From NCBI GenBank assembly GCA_018806985.1, contig JADANN010000256.1, forward strand, positions 2,517,501 to 2,581,500: DNA of 64,000 nucleotides, read 5' to 3'. The notes under the pieces are model-generated. The model was given only the letters and a program-made list of their open reading frames with translations. It had not been told where the DNA came from and did not search any database. Every line of letters begins with the position of its first letter. Positions within the stretch are counted from its first letter, which is position 1. The translations under genes were made by a program, and so were the position numbers. Source of the stretch: Angiostrongylus vasorum (lineage: Eukaryota; Nematoda; Chromadorea; Rhabditida; Metastrongylidae). Positions 44,016-54,699 of this stretch are shown one piece after another.

Positions 44016-47000
44016 CGGCGTCCTTTTCGGTGCAAATTATCGCGAATCCTTCAGATTTCGTGACTGGTAGGACGAGACGTTATTGTTACTATCAGAAAGA
44101 TGAGCGCAGCTTTGGTGGACAATAAATGAGCTATCCAGCCCTGAAATGAGATCTGGACAGGAAATGAAACTGTGAAAAAAGGAACAAGAAAGAAGAAAGA
44201 AAGAGAGACGAAATAACAAAAAGGTGAACAGTATGGAATACCACAGTCGATGGCTGAAGCATAACAGCTTGTACAGTGTCGGCAAATGTGTAGATTCTGA
44301 TGCTGTTTATCTTGACAGATAAGATGTAGATTGGCTAAATTTATGCCTCCCGCAATCACGTCCTCCCCCAGCAATGTCGTCCTTCCTAGCAATATCCACC
44401 TGACCGGATGTCTTTGGGATAAATAGCAGCTCTGGCCACGCCCATCCACCTAACTTCTGAGGTCACGTGCGTATGCTCCTCCTACGTGCTATGAGTTCTT
44501 AGCTGCGCCATATTCTACTTCGGATATCGATTTTTCCGCTTAATCCCTCTTACTGGAGTATTCTATTTGAGACATAGATTTTTTCTGTTGATCTCCATCT
44601 CCCTGTAAAGAACGTTAACCGTTAAATAAAAACAAAAACATTGTGCAAACTTGTGTGATGTTACTAGAGAAAACATCGATAGTGTTCATATATGTTCTCC
44701 TTCGCCCCCATATCCGAGTAAAATATGGAGTATGACCCCTGAAGCTGTGGTGGATTTTTCTGCAGTGGCAGAATACTACGATAGGACAGGTATGTTGAGG
44801 TTCGCCGAACAATAGTTAAGTCACTGTTTCGAAATTTGGCTGTTAGAGCGCTGGATGTACATCATGAGCATGGCGTAGATCGAATTTGATTCTATTGCTA
44901 GCCTTACCATTGTAATTTTGTGAAACTAATCCTATTATAACAAATCTTCGTATATCCTTGATCGTTAATGAAGTACCTTCTATACGGTTGGTGAAAAACT
45001 GAGAAAAGTAGATGAAAGCTAAGAAAAAGGCCACCAATTCACAAACCTACTTGTTCATGAATTTTTGTAATTCCTCTTCCTTACTCGAATCACCAAACTT
45101 CTGAATTCCTCGGTTATATTCAGGTACTCCATTTTTAGAACAAATAAGCAAGCTTGGTTTAATCTTGGGTTTGACGTGGAAGCTGTGAGCCATTACAAAA
45201 GGTATAACTCTGTGTAGAAATATGTCACTGTCGAGCCATTTGGTACTTGGTAGCGATGGTACGGAGTTGCGAAATTTGGTAAGCACAGGTGATGAGCTAG
45301 CTGAAAACCAGTGGTAAGAGAGTTTCCAAGCCTGGTGAACATTTTGGACAGTAGCAGCGCCACTAAATATTCACCTTCATAGCGTCCTCTTCCAGTTGTT
45401 TCGTTTCTTTTCAATTCTAGTTGCTATAGCGAATCGTAGTTATAGTAAGGAACGTGCGGGTATAAAAATTTGCGAAGTAGACGCATAACTGGCAAAACAC
45501 CTTGAAATTCTGACAGGAATGCTTCTATATGATGTCGTAGTAACTCATAGTAAATAGTACCATGGATATCATTTATACCCATAAAGATATGGGTAGTTGT
45601 GGCGCAGTGGTCGGAGGATCCCTGCAATACACATGGATCGATTCCTGCGCCCAAGGCCTACCAAGCCTTCCATTCTTCCAGGGTCGGCAGATTGGTGCCA
45701 GACTTCTCTGGGAGGGATAGCAGCACTGGGTCGATACATCGGTACGCCTCCGCGAGTCATTGTAAAGGCCAGATATGCATTCAGTCACCTCCAAACGAGC
45801 CTAATGAAGTCGAAGGCATGGCGCATCCTTAAGGGATAAATCAACGCCGAGAGTTTTATGCTTTTGTTTTTATAGCGCGCTCAGTTCCGACGACGCGAAA
45901 TGTAATGCTGCCTTAGTAGGTGGAGGTGCAGATCGCTTTCATGCTTTTGTAAGTAATGCTATGAATCATCCCTAGTCTTCATCAAGCACTTATTGAGTAG
46001 CTAAGCGTCAGCAAAAATCGGTATGCAAAGTGGTTCTTTCCTGCTGTATTCTTATTGCTCTATTTCAGCTTCATTAAATGTCAAAGACTCATGGGAATGG
46101 CACACAGCGGAAGTCGTTGAGGTAAACTCAGGGTCACCGACTTATTGCACTGTACAGATGAAAAATGTGCTTCAGGAAGCGCTGTGGCTGCAACCTACAG
46201 ATCAGTTGCGGTCTTTTTCCCTCAAAAACCTCGTCAAGTAAGTGAAAATTTCAATGTTCTACTTTATGATTTACTGCCTATTCTTCTTTTGGCGTGGTGT
46301 TATATGAAATGCAACCACAAGGATGCTGAGATATGAACAAAGCTCGGGATCTTAGGTGGGCTTCGAACCCGCTATTACCATTTCCAGGGGCTCACGTGCT
46401 GCTCACCACACCAACCAAGGCCCCTTTGCCTTTCTGTCGGCCATGTTTTTACTGTAGCGGTGTTGTTAGTAATCACCCGTCAACGGGAACTTTAAACTCA
46501 ATGTCTTGGTATACCGAAGGAAGTTCATGAGGTTGGTAAAGGGTTTTCGGAAGATAATATTTATAGTTCTTGCTTTCTAAAAGCCGACTTTTTAATAACC
46601 TCGGCGTAATTATTCAACACCTTCCTCAATTATTTAACCCAGACGAGGTTGGAATAAATTATTTAATCAGCTGACCTTTCGACTTCTTTATCCTCTTTAG
46701 CGCCGGATTGATCCGAGTCGATGATCTACGGCTCATCGTCCTCGAGATCCGTTTATTCATTGTCGCATCGAGTCGAACCCACTGGAGGGAACACTGATCG
46801 AATGAACAAGCTCAGTCGACAGTTCTCTTTTACATGGGAAGGACGTTTGTCGATTCCCGCCATTCAATATGATCCGCTTTTTGTCGGGTAAACGCATCTT
46901 GCAGCTCTCGGTATTTTATTGTCTACCACAAAACGAATCAGTATTTTTCAAACCGATCGTTGTTTGACCTCAGCACTAATGATCACTACCTTCTTGGGTT

Positions 47001-48653
47001 ATTAAACTAACCCGAGTCTCATAGAAAAAAAGGTTTATTCCACTAACGTTCCTACGTCTCTCTTCTTCAGAGCCGGATTGATCCAAGTCGATGATCCACA
47101 CGTTGTCGTCCTTTTGGTGTGGTTGTTCGTTGCTGCGTCAAGTCGAATCCAGTGAAGTGGAGCTTCGATCGAATCAAATATTTTATACCAACTCACTAAC
47201 CTCGTGTCAACTCAGTAATCGAAGAAAGTTTTTGCTTTGTCCGCCAATTTTAATTTTGTTGGACTCGCTGAAGATTTTTCGGATAGATAAATTCGTCCAG
47301 GGTTTCATCTGTGCGATCACTGGGCTCACATTTGATACATCGGTGAACACTGTTGCATGCTGTTGACTGTATACCATTCTGCTCTCATGTTCACCAGTGC
47401 ATTGCATGACATAACTTTACCTCTCTGTAGAAAATATGAAAAAGTAAGGTTGCCTATGTTGCAGTTATGATTGGAATGCAAGAAAACGAAAGTGTGTAGC
47501 ACAGTGGTTATAGGACTCCTGTAATGCACAAATGTTCTTTGGTTCGGTCCCGCGCCGTGGGCTCACTAAACCTTCCATCCCTTAGAAGTCAGCAGATTAG
47601 TACCAGAGTTGTCTGGGAGGATAATAACACTGACTTGACACATTGATGGGTCATCACAAGCAAGATATCCATCTAGTGACCTCTGCGATGTGTGATGAAG
47701 TCGAATGTGTGACATATCCCGCAGGCATTGATCAGTGCAGAGAGCTTTACACTTTATCCTTTATGGAACAGAACGCTAAAAAATATTTGGTAGTGAAGTT
47801 TGCAATTATTTTCTTAATATGAGTCATTTAGGAAAAACTTGCACTTGCATAACTCAAAAGGAAGCGGTCGTGGAAATCGAAGAGAGCTAAGAAGTGGAGC
47901 CCATAGGGTGCGAGTAGAAACTCTATTCATTAAAAATTAGATGAAGATGAAGTAGAAAGCTGTATGTGTTCTTCGGATATCAAACCGATAAGATGATTTA
48001 ACGACTTTCTAGAACACATTTGTATTTCGGTGGATCTCCGAAGGTGTGATTAAAAATGCGACTTCGCAGTAGATTTATTTTGAAGTCACTTTTTAGCCCA
48101 GATACCGCGATATTAAAGTGTTGTCAAGTGATGAGAAGGCACTTTTCGAGGTAAGAGGTGATTACGATCTTTGAAGATAATTACGTTGGAATGAAGCATA
48201 CAGATTGTTGTTTCACTGAAATGAGAGAGCTGTTGTACTCACAGGAATGTGCGTATTGCAAGGGAGTCGGTAGGCCTTTTGTTGGCCACGCTAAGACAGC
48301 ATGTCCTGTGCTTTTTGCGATGAGGCCCTGCTCACTGTGTGGCGCTGACGGATACGACAATCATACTCGCTCGTAAGTTCAGATTTCTCCATCTCACTTT
48401 AGACTTTGTAGGGGGTTCTGTATGCGTTTAAACGCAATATTCCTTTTTGCAACCACTTTGGCTCACATCCTTATAGTTGTTGTTAATCACTGTGCGGATA
48501 GCGACGAGTAGCAACAAATATGGTATGGAATTTTCTTCAATCACCCTTTTTTTCAGGCATTGTCCATCTCAACAGAAAGTCATATTAGCGCTGAAAGAGG
48601 ACTATCGATATGGTGCTGAAATAAGGCAGGCGAAAAGATGTGCGTTAATATGA
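44016..48653 (+). CDS. Five-exon gene ending in a Nanos-like zinc finger (5' end not found)
   Basis: Exons: 44016-44066, 46069-46237, 48102-48150 (or from 48097), 48245-48372, 48557-48653 (stop TGA). All have AG acceptors and GT donors (GTAGGA, GTAAGT, GTAAGA, GTAAGT), and the phases match through the whole chain. The C-terminal part has CAYC-x9-H-x4-C followed by PVLFAMRP, then CSLCGADGYDNHTRSHC (C-x2-C-x7-H-x4-C). This is the Nanos-type double CCHC pattern, including the CPVL link. Nanos proteins bind mRNA with Pumilio and repress translation in germ cells. The first finger is shorter than in canonical Nanos (x12 and x10). Upstream, VQIIANPSDFV and DSWEWHTAEVVEV faintly resemble extended Tudor strands. 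Repeats fill the introns. An alternative is another CCHC RNA-binding protein. The start exon is not identified. Confidence 0.55.
44908..45300 (-). CDS. Unassigned gene, two exon-like blocks
   Basis: Block a is 45300-45051: TTTTCAG acceptor, 82 open codons (SSSPVLTKFRNSVPSLPSTK, VIPFVMAHSFHVKPKIKPSL, GIQKFGDSSKEEELQKFMN), GTAGGT donor. Block b is 44998-44908: TTCTCAG acceptor, FFTNRIEGTSLTIKDIRRFV, GTAAGG donor. The best-looking frame of block b does not phase with block a (off by two); an acceptor a little further upstream gives another open frame that does. A faint pattern (LLICS..., helix, then IEGTSLTIKD) recalls strands of GH18 chitinase-like proteins, which I do not regard as established. 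A further minus-strand block at 45590-45500 (IYYELLRHHIEAFLSEFQ) may belong upstream and is cut by SINE-A. A possible last exon with stop lies near 44760. Confidence 0.4.
45590..45870 (+). repeat. SINE-A copy, full length
   Basis: Head GTTGTGGCGCAGTGGTCGGA and GGATCGATTCC, body and tail GGATAAATCAACGCCGAGAG. Confidence 0.85.
46265..46510 (-). repeat. SINE-D copy with clear tRNA head
   Basis: On the minus strand GGTTGGTGTGGTGAGCAGC (box A) and GCGGGTTCGAAGCCC (box B, 46371-46357) are a typical RNA polymerase III promoter. The plus strand shows CCACAAGGATGCTGAGATAT at the other end. Confidence 0.7.
46555..46760 (-). repeat. HH unit, first of a tandem pair, degenerate (HH12)
   Basis: Minus strand: GATCAATCCGGCGCTAAAGA then GAAAGGTCAGCTGATT, where CTGAAGA and GAAACGTC are expected. 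Tail to AACCTCGGCG... on the plus strand near 46590. Confidence 0.5.
46945..47165 (-). repeat. HH unit, second of a tandem pair, degenerate (HH13)
   Basis: Minus strand: TCCGGCTCTGAAGAAGAGAG then GAACGTTAG (one A missing from GAAA). Upstream block TTCGACTTGACGCAGCAACG parallels that of the first unit about 385 bases away in the same orientation. Confidence 0.55.
47485..47765 (+). repeat. SINE-A copy, diverged
   Basis: GTGTAGCACAGTGGTTATAGG head, TTGGTTCGGTCCC box B, TTAGTACCAGAGTTGTCTGG body, AGAGAGCTTTACACTTTATC tail. Confidence 0.75.
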
Positions 48654-48659
48654 ACTCTG

Positions 48660-49405
48660 GCATGAAATGCTTCAAGACGTAAATATATCTCTTATGTATA
48701 TCTGGGGGCAAAATCAGTTTCTTGACATCCAGAAATGATAGCTCAATTTCTCGTTAGCAGGATCGTACAACCATTTTATAGTAGTTCTATAACGACAAGT
48801 CTAATCAGTAGTACTTCTCTAACTCTAGTAAAAAATGGGTAGACGTGTTTCCTATGAGTAGATTTGAGTTCCTTTGTAATCCACGTGTGATTCTTGACCA
48901 TTTTCCACTTGGTGCATATTTTAATAATATTTCGTTACTCGCCCACTTTTATCACAGTATTTAACGTCACGCGAATAAATGTTCTTCCAGTAAATTGCAA
49001 CAATTTCTATTTTGGCCGTTGTTTTCAATACATCCGCAACCATATGAGTCATATGGGACTCATACATGTTCAAGCATAGTTTGGCCATTCAGCTTCTACC
49101 AAAAAATATTTCAGCCCGCAAAGAGTTTTATCAATTCAAGTAAAAACTTTTACAATTTGGAGATTTTCACTAGTATGGTACACATTTTTGTTTTCCACTG
49201 TTGAGATTTGATCATTCGAAGCTTATAAGTGGTTCCTCTTGACCACTTTTGTTTTATAAAATTGCATTTTGGAGAAACCATTTGAGCCCTGGAGACAAAT
49301 TTTTTTTTGAGACTTGTATAAGTTCATGAAGTCCCTAGATTCCCACTCACTCCATTTACTGTAAAAATTGCAGACGGTAGCAGGAAAAACAGGCATCACC
49401 TCGAA
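48660..49405. other. No recognisable feature
   Basis: AT-rich region downstream of the zinc-finger gene; no clear polyadenylation signal was chosen. Confidence 0.35.
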
Positions 49406-49409
49406 TGTA

Positions 49410-49660
49410 TTAATCCTCTTCCAATGATGCTGAGATATTTGCAAAACTCCTGACTGCAGGTGTCTGCGGTAGGGAACGAACGCGTTATTGTCCTTTCCGG
49501 GGAGTAACGCGTTCACCACCACACCATGCCGATCCTTCGTTTTTTTTCGTTGCTCGCCTGTCTCTCAGCTAGTTCTATCGATCTTTTTGCCAACAGCAAT
49601 AGAAAAAAAATTTATCCTCTTCCTCAAAACATTGGAACGGTCACAGTGTTAAATTTTTTA
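49410..49660 (-). repeat. SINE-D copy
   Basis: CAATGATGCTGAGATATTTG, AACTCCTGACTGCAGGTGTC, ACGCGTTCACCACCACACCA. Confidence 0.65.
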
Positions 49661-49664
49661 TTTA

Positions 49665-49950
49665 CTGGCGCTTATAGCGCAGTGGCCAGACGCCTTGCAA
49701 TACAATACACACATGGGGTTGATCCCCGCACCCAAGGCTCACCAAGCCTTCCATCCCTCCGGGGTCAGTAAATTGCTACGAGACTTGTCTGGGAGGATGC
49801 TACTGACTGACTCGATGCATCGGTGGGTCACCACGATTCATTGTAAAGGCAAAACATGCACTCAATCACCTCCAAACGATGCTAAATGAAGTCGAATGCC
49901 TGACGCATCCCTCAGGATTAGATCAAAGCCGAAAGCTTTCAGAGCTTTTT
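49665..49950 (+). repeat. SINE-A copy, full length
   Basis: GCGCTTATAGCGCAGTGGCC head, GGTTGATCCCC, CATCCCTCCGGGGTCAG, TGCTACGAGACTTGTCTGGG, CATCCCTCAGGATTAGATCA. Confidence 0.85.
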
Positions 49951-49954
49951 ATTT

Positions 49955-52315
49955 CATCGTGTTCAAAGCGCACGTTAGCTTCCGAGCTTTCCTCACATCC
50001 CAGCATCATTGTGGTTACAGTATTCGCTAAAATCTCATCATTTTCATTTTTTTGCGACTGAATTAAGACGAAAGAAGTTTGGAGAATGGAGTAATTCCAT
50101 TTGAGGTGAATTATCTATTCAAGGAATGTGCCCAAATCCTATCCGCTGAGGATTATGCGCGACGGGATGATTTCTGTAGAAATCATATGATGCGAAAATA
50201 AGGTCGCTTTGAATTTAAGTTAAAATAGCTTGTAGCGTAGTTTAGTGTTGGGAACAGTTGGAGTCTACAAAGTCTTGCCGAAGTACAAACGTTCTCCTCT
50301 GTTATTATGACGAATCTATGATTTCTGGGAGCCTATGACATACTTCACTTTGTTGCTTAGAGGGTCACCAATTTCAAGCACGAAACCAAATGAACAAGTG
50401 GGATTTCGTCCAGCATGACATGATGTTGTTCTTCAATTTGTGCCAGAAACTTTGTGTTTGAGTATTAAAGTTTGCGGTTTCTTTAGATGATCAGTTGTTT
50501 CCAAATTTTTCAACTTATGACTTGACACTTGGACGGCGTCTTATGGCGACTAGTGCAAGCCGCTGTATACTGTCCATGCGTTTTCCACGAAAATATTTCC
50601 TGGCAAACATTATGCCTGATGGCGGTTGTCTTTAAAAATGTGGCGACGTGTATACATACCACTCCACGTTCTATGAGGCATCTACAGCAGAGAATAAGGT
50701 TGACTAACCAGTTCCGGCTTGAGGATCTTCACCGTGGGTATCGCCAATCGAATACAAGCGATTTCTGGTTGGCTGAACGAAAGAGGCGAACTCGTCCGCG
50801 CCCGGCTGCAATGCGCATCATCGCCTGCCACTCAGCCACCACGCCAAATTTTCGGTGCTTTGCCATTGTTTATTTGTCAACTAAGAGATTTGGGTCTTCA
50901 AACCTAACAGCTCAGTCGTATAGAAAATTACTGATTAAACCGAACAATTTTTTTGGCGTTGCTTTGCTGTATTTCTTATGTGTATTCTATCCATTTAGTT
51001 CGATGTTAGTTCAACCCCGCCCCAGTGTTCTCCAATCCACGTTTATATTAGCCGCGTCAGAGGTATTGCGGTAAAATCTAGCCCCCAGTTATTTTCTCTT
51101 TCAGGGCAACTTGAAAACCCCTTGATGATGATGGTGATAGCGACTAGAGCTTAATTACTGAACATTTTTTTAAGTTTTTCGAAGAGAAACAAGCCATCGA
51201 TCGGACATTTCTTAATCTATTAAACTTGGCAGGAAACCGTCCATTGTTATTTCCGGAAGGTTTTCACGGTGCACCACTTACCATTTTTTCTTGGGAATGA
51301 GAGTAGTATCTCTCATCTTTCAGCTGATCCTTTATGGGCAGAGAAAGTTGCAATCGGATGCAGTACAAAATGATGACGAAGAAAAAAATCAACGAGGTGT
51401 TAAAAAAGGCACCACTTTCATTTTGTGATAATGCCGTCGATCTACAAATGAGATGTGCATGTATGAATAGCCTCCTGCGGTCTTTTCTTTTCGAATTATT
51501 TTCTCTAGCTGATCCTTTAAGGCTTCAGCTTATTTCCCTCTTGTCCCTGGTCCGCCCCCTTTCTCCACCCTCCCCACTTTTTTTTGCATCAGTTGGTAAG
51601 TATTATTTGTACATAGTGCACTACCACCAACACTTCGTGAATGGATCTTTTCTCCACAAATGACTTGTGTGCCGTTATTTGATGGCCACACATCGGTCTC
51701 CCACCTTTGGTCATTTATGAGACAATTACGTGGAATTTGATGTGATCTGCGATCTCAAGGGTAGTGCGAAAGCCAGCGTTTATGAATACTTTTTGGTTCT
51801 GCAAGTGCGGAGTAAGGAAAAGTTTACATAGCATGCTGTGGACGTCCATGAACAGTCTTGGTCCATTCCCAGTGAGGATCGCTCCGCCACCTCTTAGCGT
51901 TTGATTTTCAGTAATTCCTAGTACTCTATACTTCACTGAACATTTTAAGTCTAACAATTTCATAAATAATGGTTGCCAGGTCTTTTCAGTGTTTCATGGT
52001 CTCTAAATGAACGCTTACGTTTTCTCTAGAACTATTCATTTAATTGCTTACTATTTTTGAACGTGAATTACATTCTTTCGCTCGGCGTGTGTTTATGAAC
52101 GTAATTCTTCACCGCCTTTGTTTTCGGCTCGCTGCATCATAGGTGTTCCTCCGCATGTGTTTCTCTTCTGTTTTTCTTGTATTTAGACGTAGTTCCGTCA
52201 ACCGTTTGCTAATTCCAGGATTTGGGGTTGATTCTATAAACGCCGAGAAGTTTAATCGCAGTGAAAGAACTGCAAGAAGCTAACTATTTGTCATATTTCC
52301 ACTAGTTTGCTCTCA
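49955..52315. other. No assigned gene; 181-codon frame at 50529-51074 (+)
   Basis: The frame starts inside a short family C-like terminus (about 50515-50560) and shows no family motif, although 50680-50850 is GC-richer than its surroundings. A second frame at 51334-51663 is also unassigned. Confidence 0.3.
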
Positions 52316-52319
52316 CCTC

Positions 52320-52720
52320 TCAACGGCTTACCGTCTCATCGTGGCTGGTAGGTGTTCCTGGGTGTCGGACTGCTATGTACAGCGTGGGATTCGTCGCCCG
52401 GCAGGGTCTCCCAAGCTGAGAAGGAGTCCGGCGTTTCCAACAGGAAGCCTAGCTAAGACCAAACAAATACCAGGATCCACCACCGTCCTGGTATCAAAGT
52501 CGCATTGTGGTAAATCTCCCTCTGATCCACAAGGAGTGCGACTGCCTGTGGTGGTGACCACCTGGACAGACTTTGGCCAGGCTGACCTCGGGATTCCAGG
52601 GAACCACAATGGCTTAACCAGCAAATCTCCGAAAAATGGTGATTGTGCTGGCGCCTGCACAACCAGTGAGGTGGGGTCGTTCAAGTACCAAGTAAATAAG
52701 TAGTAAATAAGTTTTCTGTC
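52320..52720 (+). repeat. Family C repeat, full length
   Basis: ACGGCTTACCGTCTCATCGT, CAGGGTCTCCCAAGCTGAGA, GGCCAGGCTGACCTCGGGAT, CAAGTACCAAGTAAATAAGT end. Confidence 0.85.
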
Positions 52721-52726
52721 GAGGGG

Positions 52727-53115
52727 GGCCAATAGCACAGTGGTAATGATGTCCGTCATCACGAGCATGATGCTAGTTCAATTCCTCCGCGTCGGCGCGT
52801 CGGGCCAACCAAGCCCGTCATCCCTCCGGGGTCGGGAAATTGGTATCGGACTTGACTAGGGAAAAAAACCACTCTCTGCAATCCAGCTGGGAACTCTCCT
52901 GCCCGGCTATCCTAGGATTCCATGGGGTGGGGCCGACGAGCATCCGACGACATTCAAGATGAAATGGAAATTCAAGCAGCAACCGAAACCACACGGAATA
53001 ACTTGGAAGACCTTCGTGGGCGATGCATGCGAGGAAACAAATGGTATGTGAGAAGTACTGGGATCCGCACAGTAGACGTGAAGACGGATCTAAAATAAAA
53101 TAAAATAAAAAGTGT
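52727..53115 (+). repeat. SINE-B copy, full length with (TAAAA)n tail
   Basis: Best copy: box A AATAGCACAGTGGTAATGAT, box B AGTTCAATTCC, body GGGGTCGGGAAATTGGTATC, GGAAGACCTTCGTGGGCGAT, GTACTGGGATCCGCACAGTA, tail of TAAAA repeats. Retroposition by a non-LTR partner is inferred. Confidence 0.85.
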
Positions 53116-53700
53116 TATCTTAAGCAGAGAGTGAAGATTTTACTAGAACTGCTGTTGAAGTCATTCAATGGTGAACAGCTTCATAGATGATGTAGCTAAG
53201 GATGTGAGGTCATCTTTTCTTAAGGTTTGGTTAAAAGATTTGTATATGCTGTTCACTGTAGTTGAATTACTCATAGTTTCGGTCGGATTTCTTTTCTGCT
53301 AACATATCAAGATTATGATGAGCTCTTAAAAAGGCAATTATCAAAGCAGATGTTTTTATTACATAACATGTATTTATAATTAATAATGGTCTGATAAGTG
53401 TCTGATTGCTATATTACCGCTTCTGACTGGTCGGTATTATCTTTCTTATACGAAGCATTTAGGTAATTCTCATTGTTTATTTATTTACCACAAGACATCT
53501 GCAATCGTATAGCGTATTATACGTATATCTGAAGTTCATGCATCGGCCCGGACAGTGGTTTTCTGGATCCATGCACTTTCTGAAATTATTACGCTAGTGA
53601 ATAGTGTGTGATTAAAAAGATGGGTAAAAAGTTCGTACTCAAAGAACGAATGCCGTGTATTGACGAACCTAATAAAAGGGATTGAATCCACAAACATGTG
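53115..53700. other. No recognisable feature
   Basis: AT-rich, nothing identified. Confidence 0.4.
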
Positions 53701-53703
53701 GTG

Positions 53704-54046
53704 CTAACGTTCCAGCATTGAGTATTGGAGGCGATCCCCATTCAGGAACGTTTCTTGATAGAACGTTGGCCTACATCACTTAGATGTTATATCATTCAGT
53801 TCCTACTTACGCTATTGAAAATCTGCTGCTGCCGCTATATACTAAACTCTTCAAGCTGCTAAACTGGCAAGATGAAGGCTGGTATTCCAGCAGAATGACG
53901 ATGGTATCTCAATCCAATCTGGAAGTGCTTTGAAGTGTAAAGGATTGGCTCACCGAGTTCGCTCCGTACCAGTGATTTGGGTAATAAGCTCCTTGTGCAT
54001 TGGCAGTTTCCAGAGTTAAGAGAATTGCAAACATGGCACGGTTCAT
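53704..54046 (-). CDS. Candidate small secreted-protein gene, three exons
   Basis: Exon 1 54046-53954 encodes a signal peptide-like MNRAMFAILLTLETANAQG, then AYYPNHWYGANS, with a GTGAGC donor. Exon 2 53878-53811 (CCAG acceptor, GTAAGT donor) encodes PSSCQFSSLKSLVYSGSSRF. Exon 3 53770-53704 (TGTAG acceptor) encodes PTFYQETFLNGDRLQYSMLE then R and stop. Phases match at both junctions (0 and 2). The predicted product is about 76 residues. No family recognised. Short multi-exon secreted proteins are common in parasitic nematodes. No acceptor is seen immediately before the ATG, so an earlier exon is possible. Confidence 0.4.
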
Positions 54047-54599
54047 TTCATGAATGTGGATGTGGAGTGTAAACACCACTGTCGCAACAGCGTAGTTGTA
54101 AAACCGGATCAGTGTGTAATTAATTGCTTTGCTCATGATCTGATTCTTCACAACAAGACAGCAGTAAAACAGACGTGAATTTTAAGGGCTATGTGTTTTC
54201 GGTCATAACCAGCTCACTGCTCGATGTACTGCTTTGACTAAACGTTCTGCTTAATTTCTTATACGCTTTCAAAATTGCGTTCTTCTTCAACCACTACTTT
54301 CGAAGTCGTCAAACCTAGTCATCTGCAGCGCCCATTTCTTAGCAAAGTAAAGCTCTTATTCTTCTTAAGCCGGATTCTTTACTGATACACCGATATGGAC
54401 AGCTCTGTTGTCCAAACACGTGGATCGTAGGGCGTACGACAGTAACAATTCATTGACCACTGTGCTACGTGTTAGCTGTTAAGTATTTTTGAAAGCGTAT
54501 CCTATAAAATTTGTGTTTCTCACACTCATTAATGGAAGTAAATGGTACGATGTTTAACTAGTACCACGAGAATTGTCGTGGAATTCAGTGGAAATAACT

Positions 54600-54690
54600 T
54601 TACAAACCAGATATGCATTCAATCAGCTTTAGCGATTCCTCACGAAGTCGAATGCACAGCGCATCCCTCAAAGGATTATACTTCAAAAAG
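54600..54690 (+). repeat. SINE-A 3' fragment
   Basis: ACCAGATATGCATTCAATCA, CACGAAGTCGAATGCACAGC, GCATCCCTCAAAGGATTATA. Confidence 0.6.
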
Positions 54691-54699
54691 TAAAATTTT

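Noticed and set aside
50529..51074. 181-codon open frame as a gene
   Set aside because: Longest plus-strand frame, but it starts in a family C-like terminus, shows no recognisable domain, and ends without supporting features. Kept only as an unassigned note.
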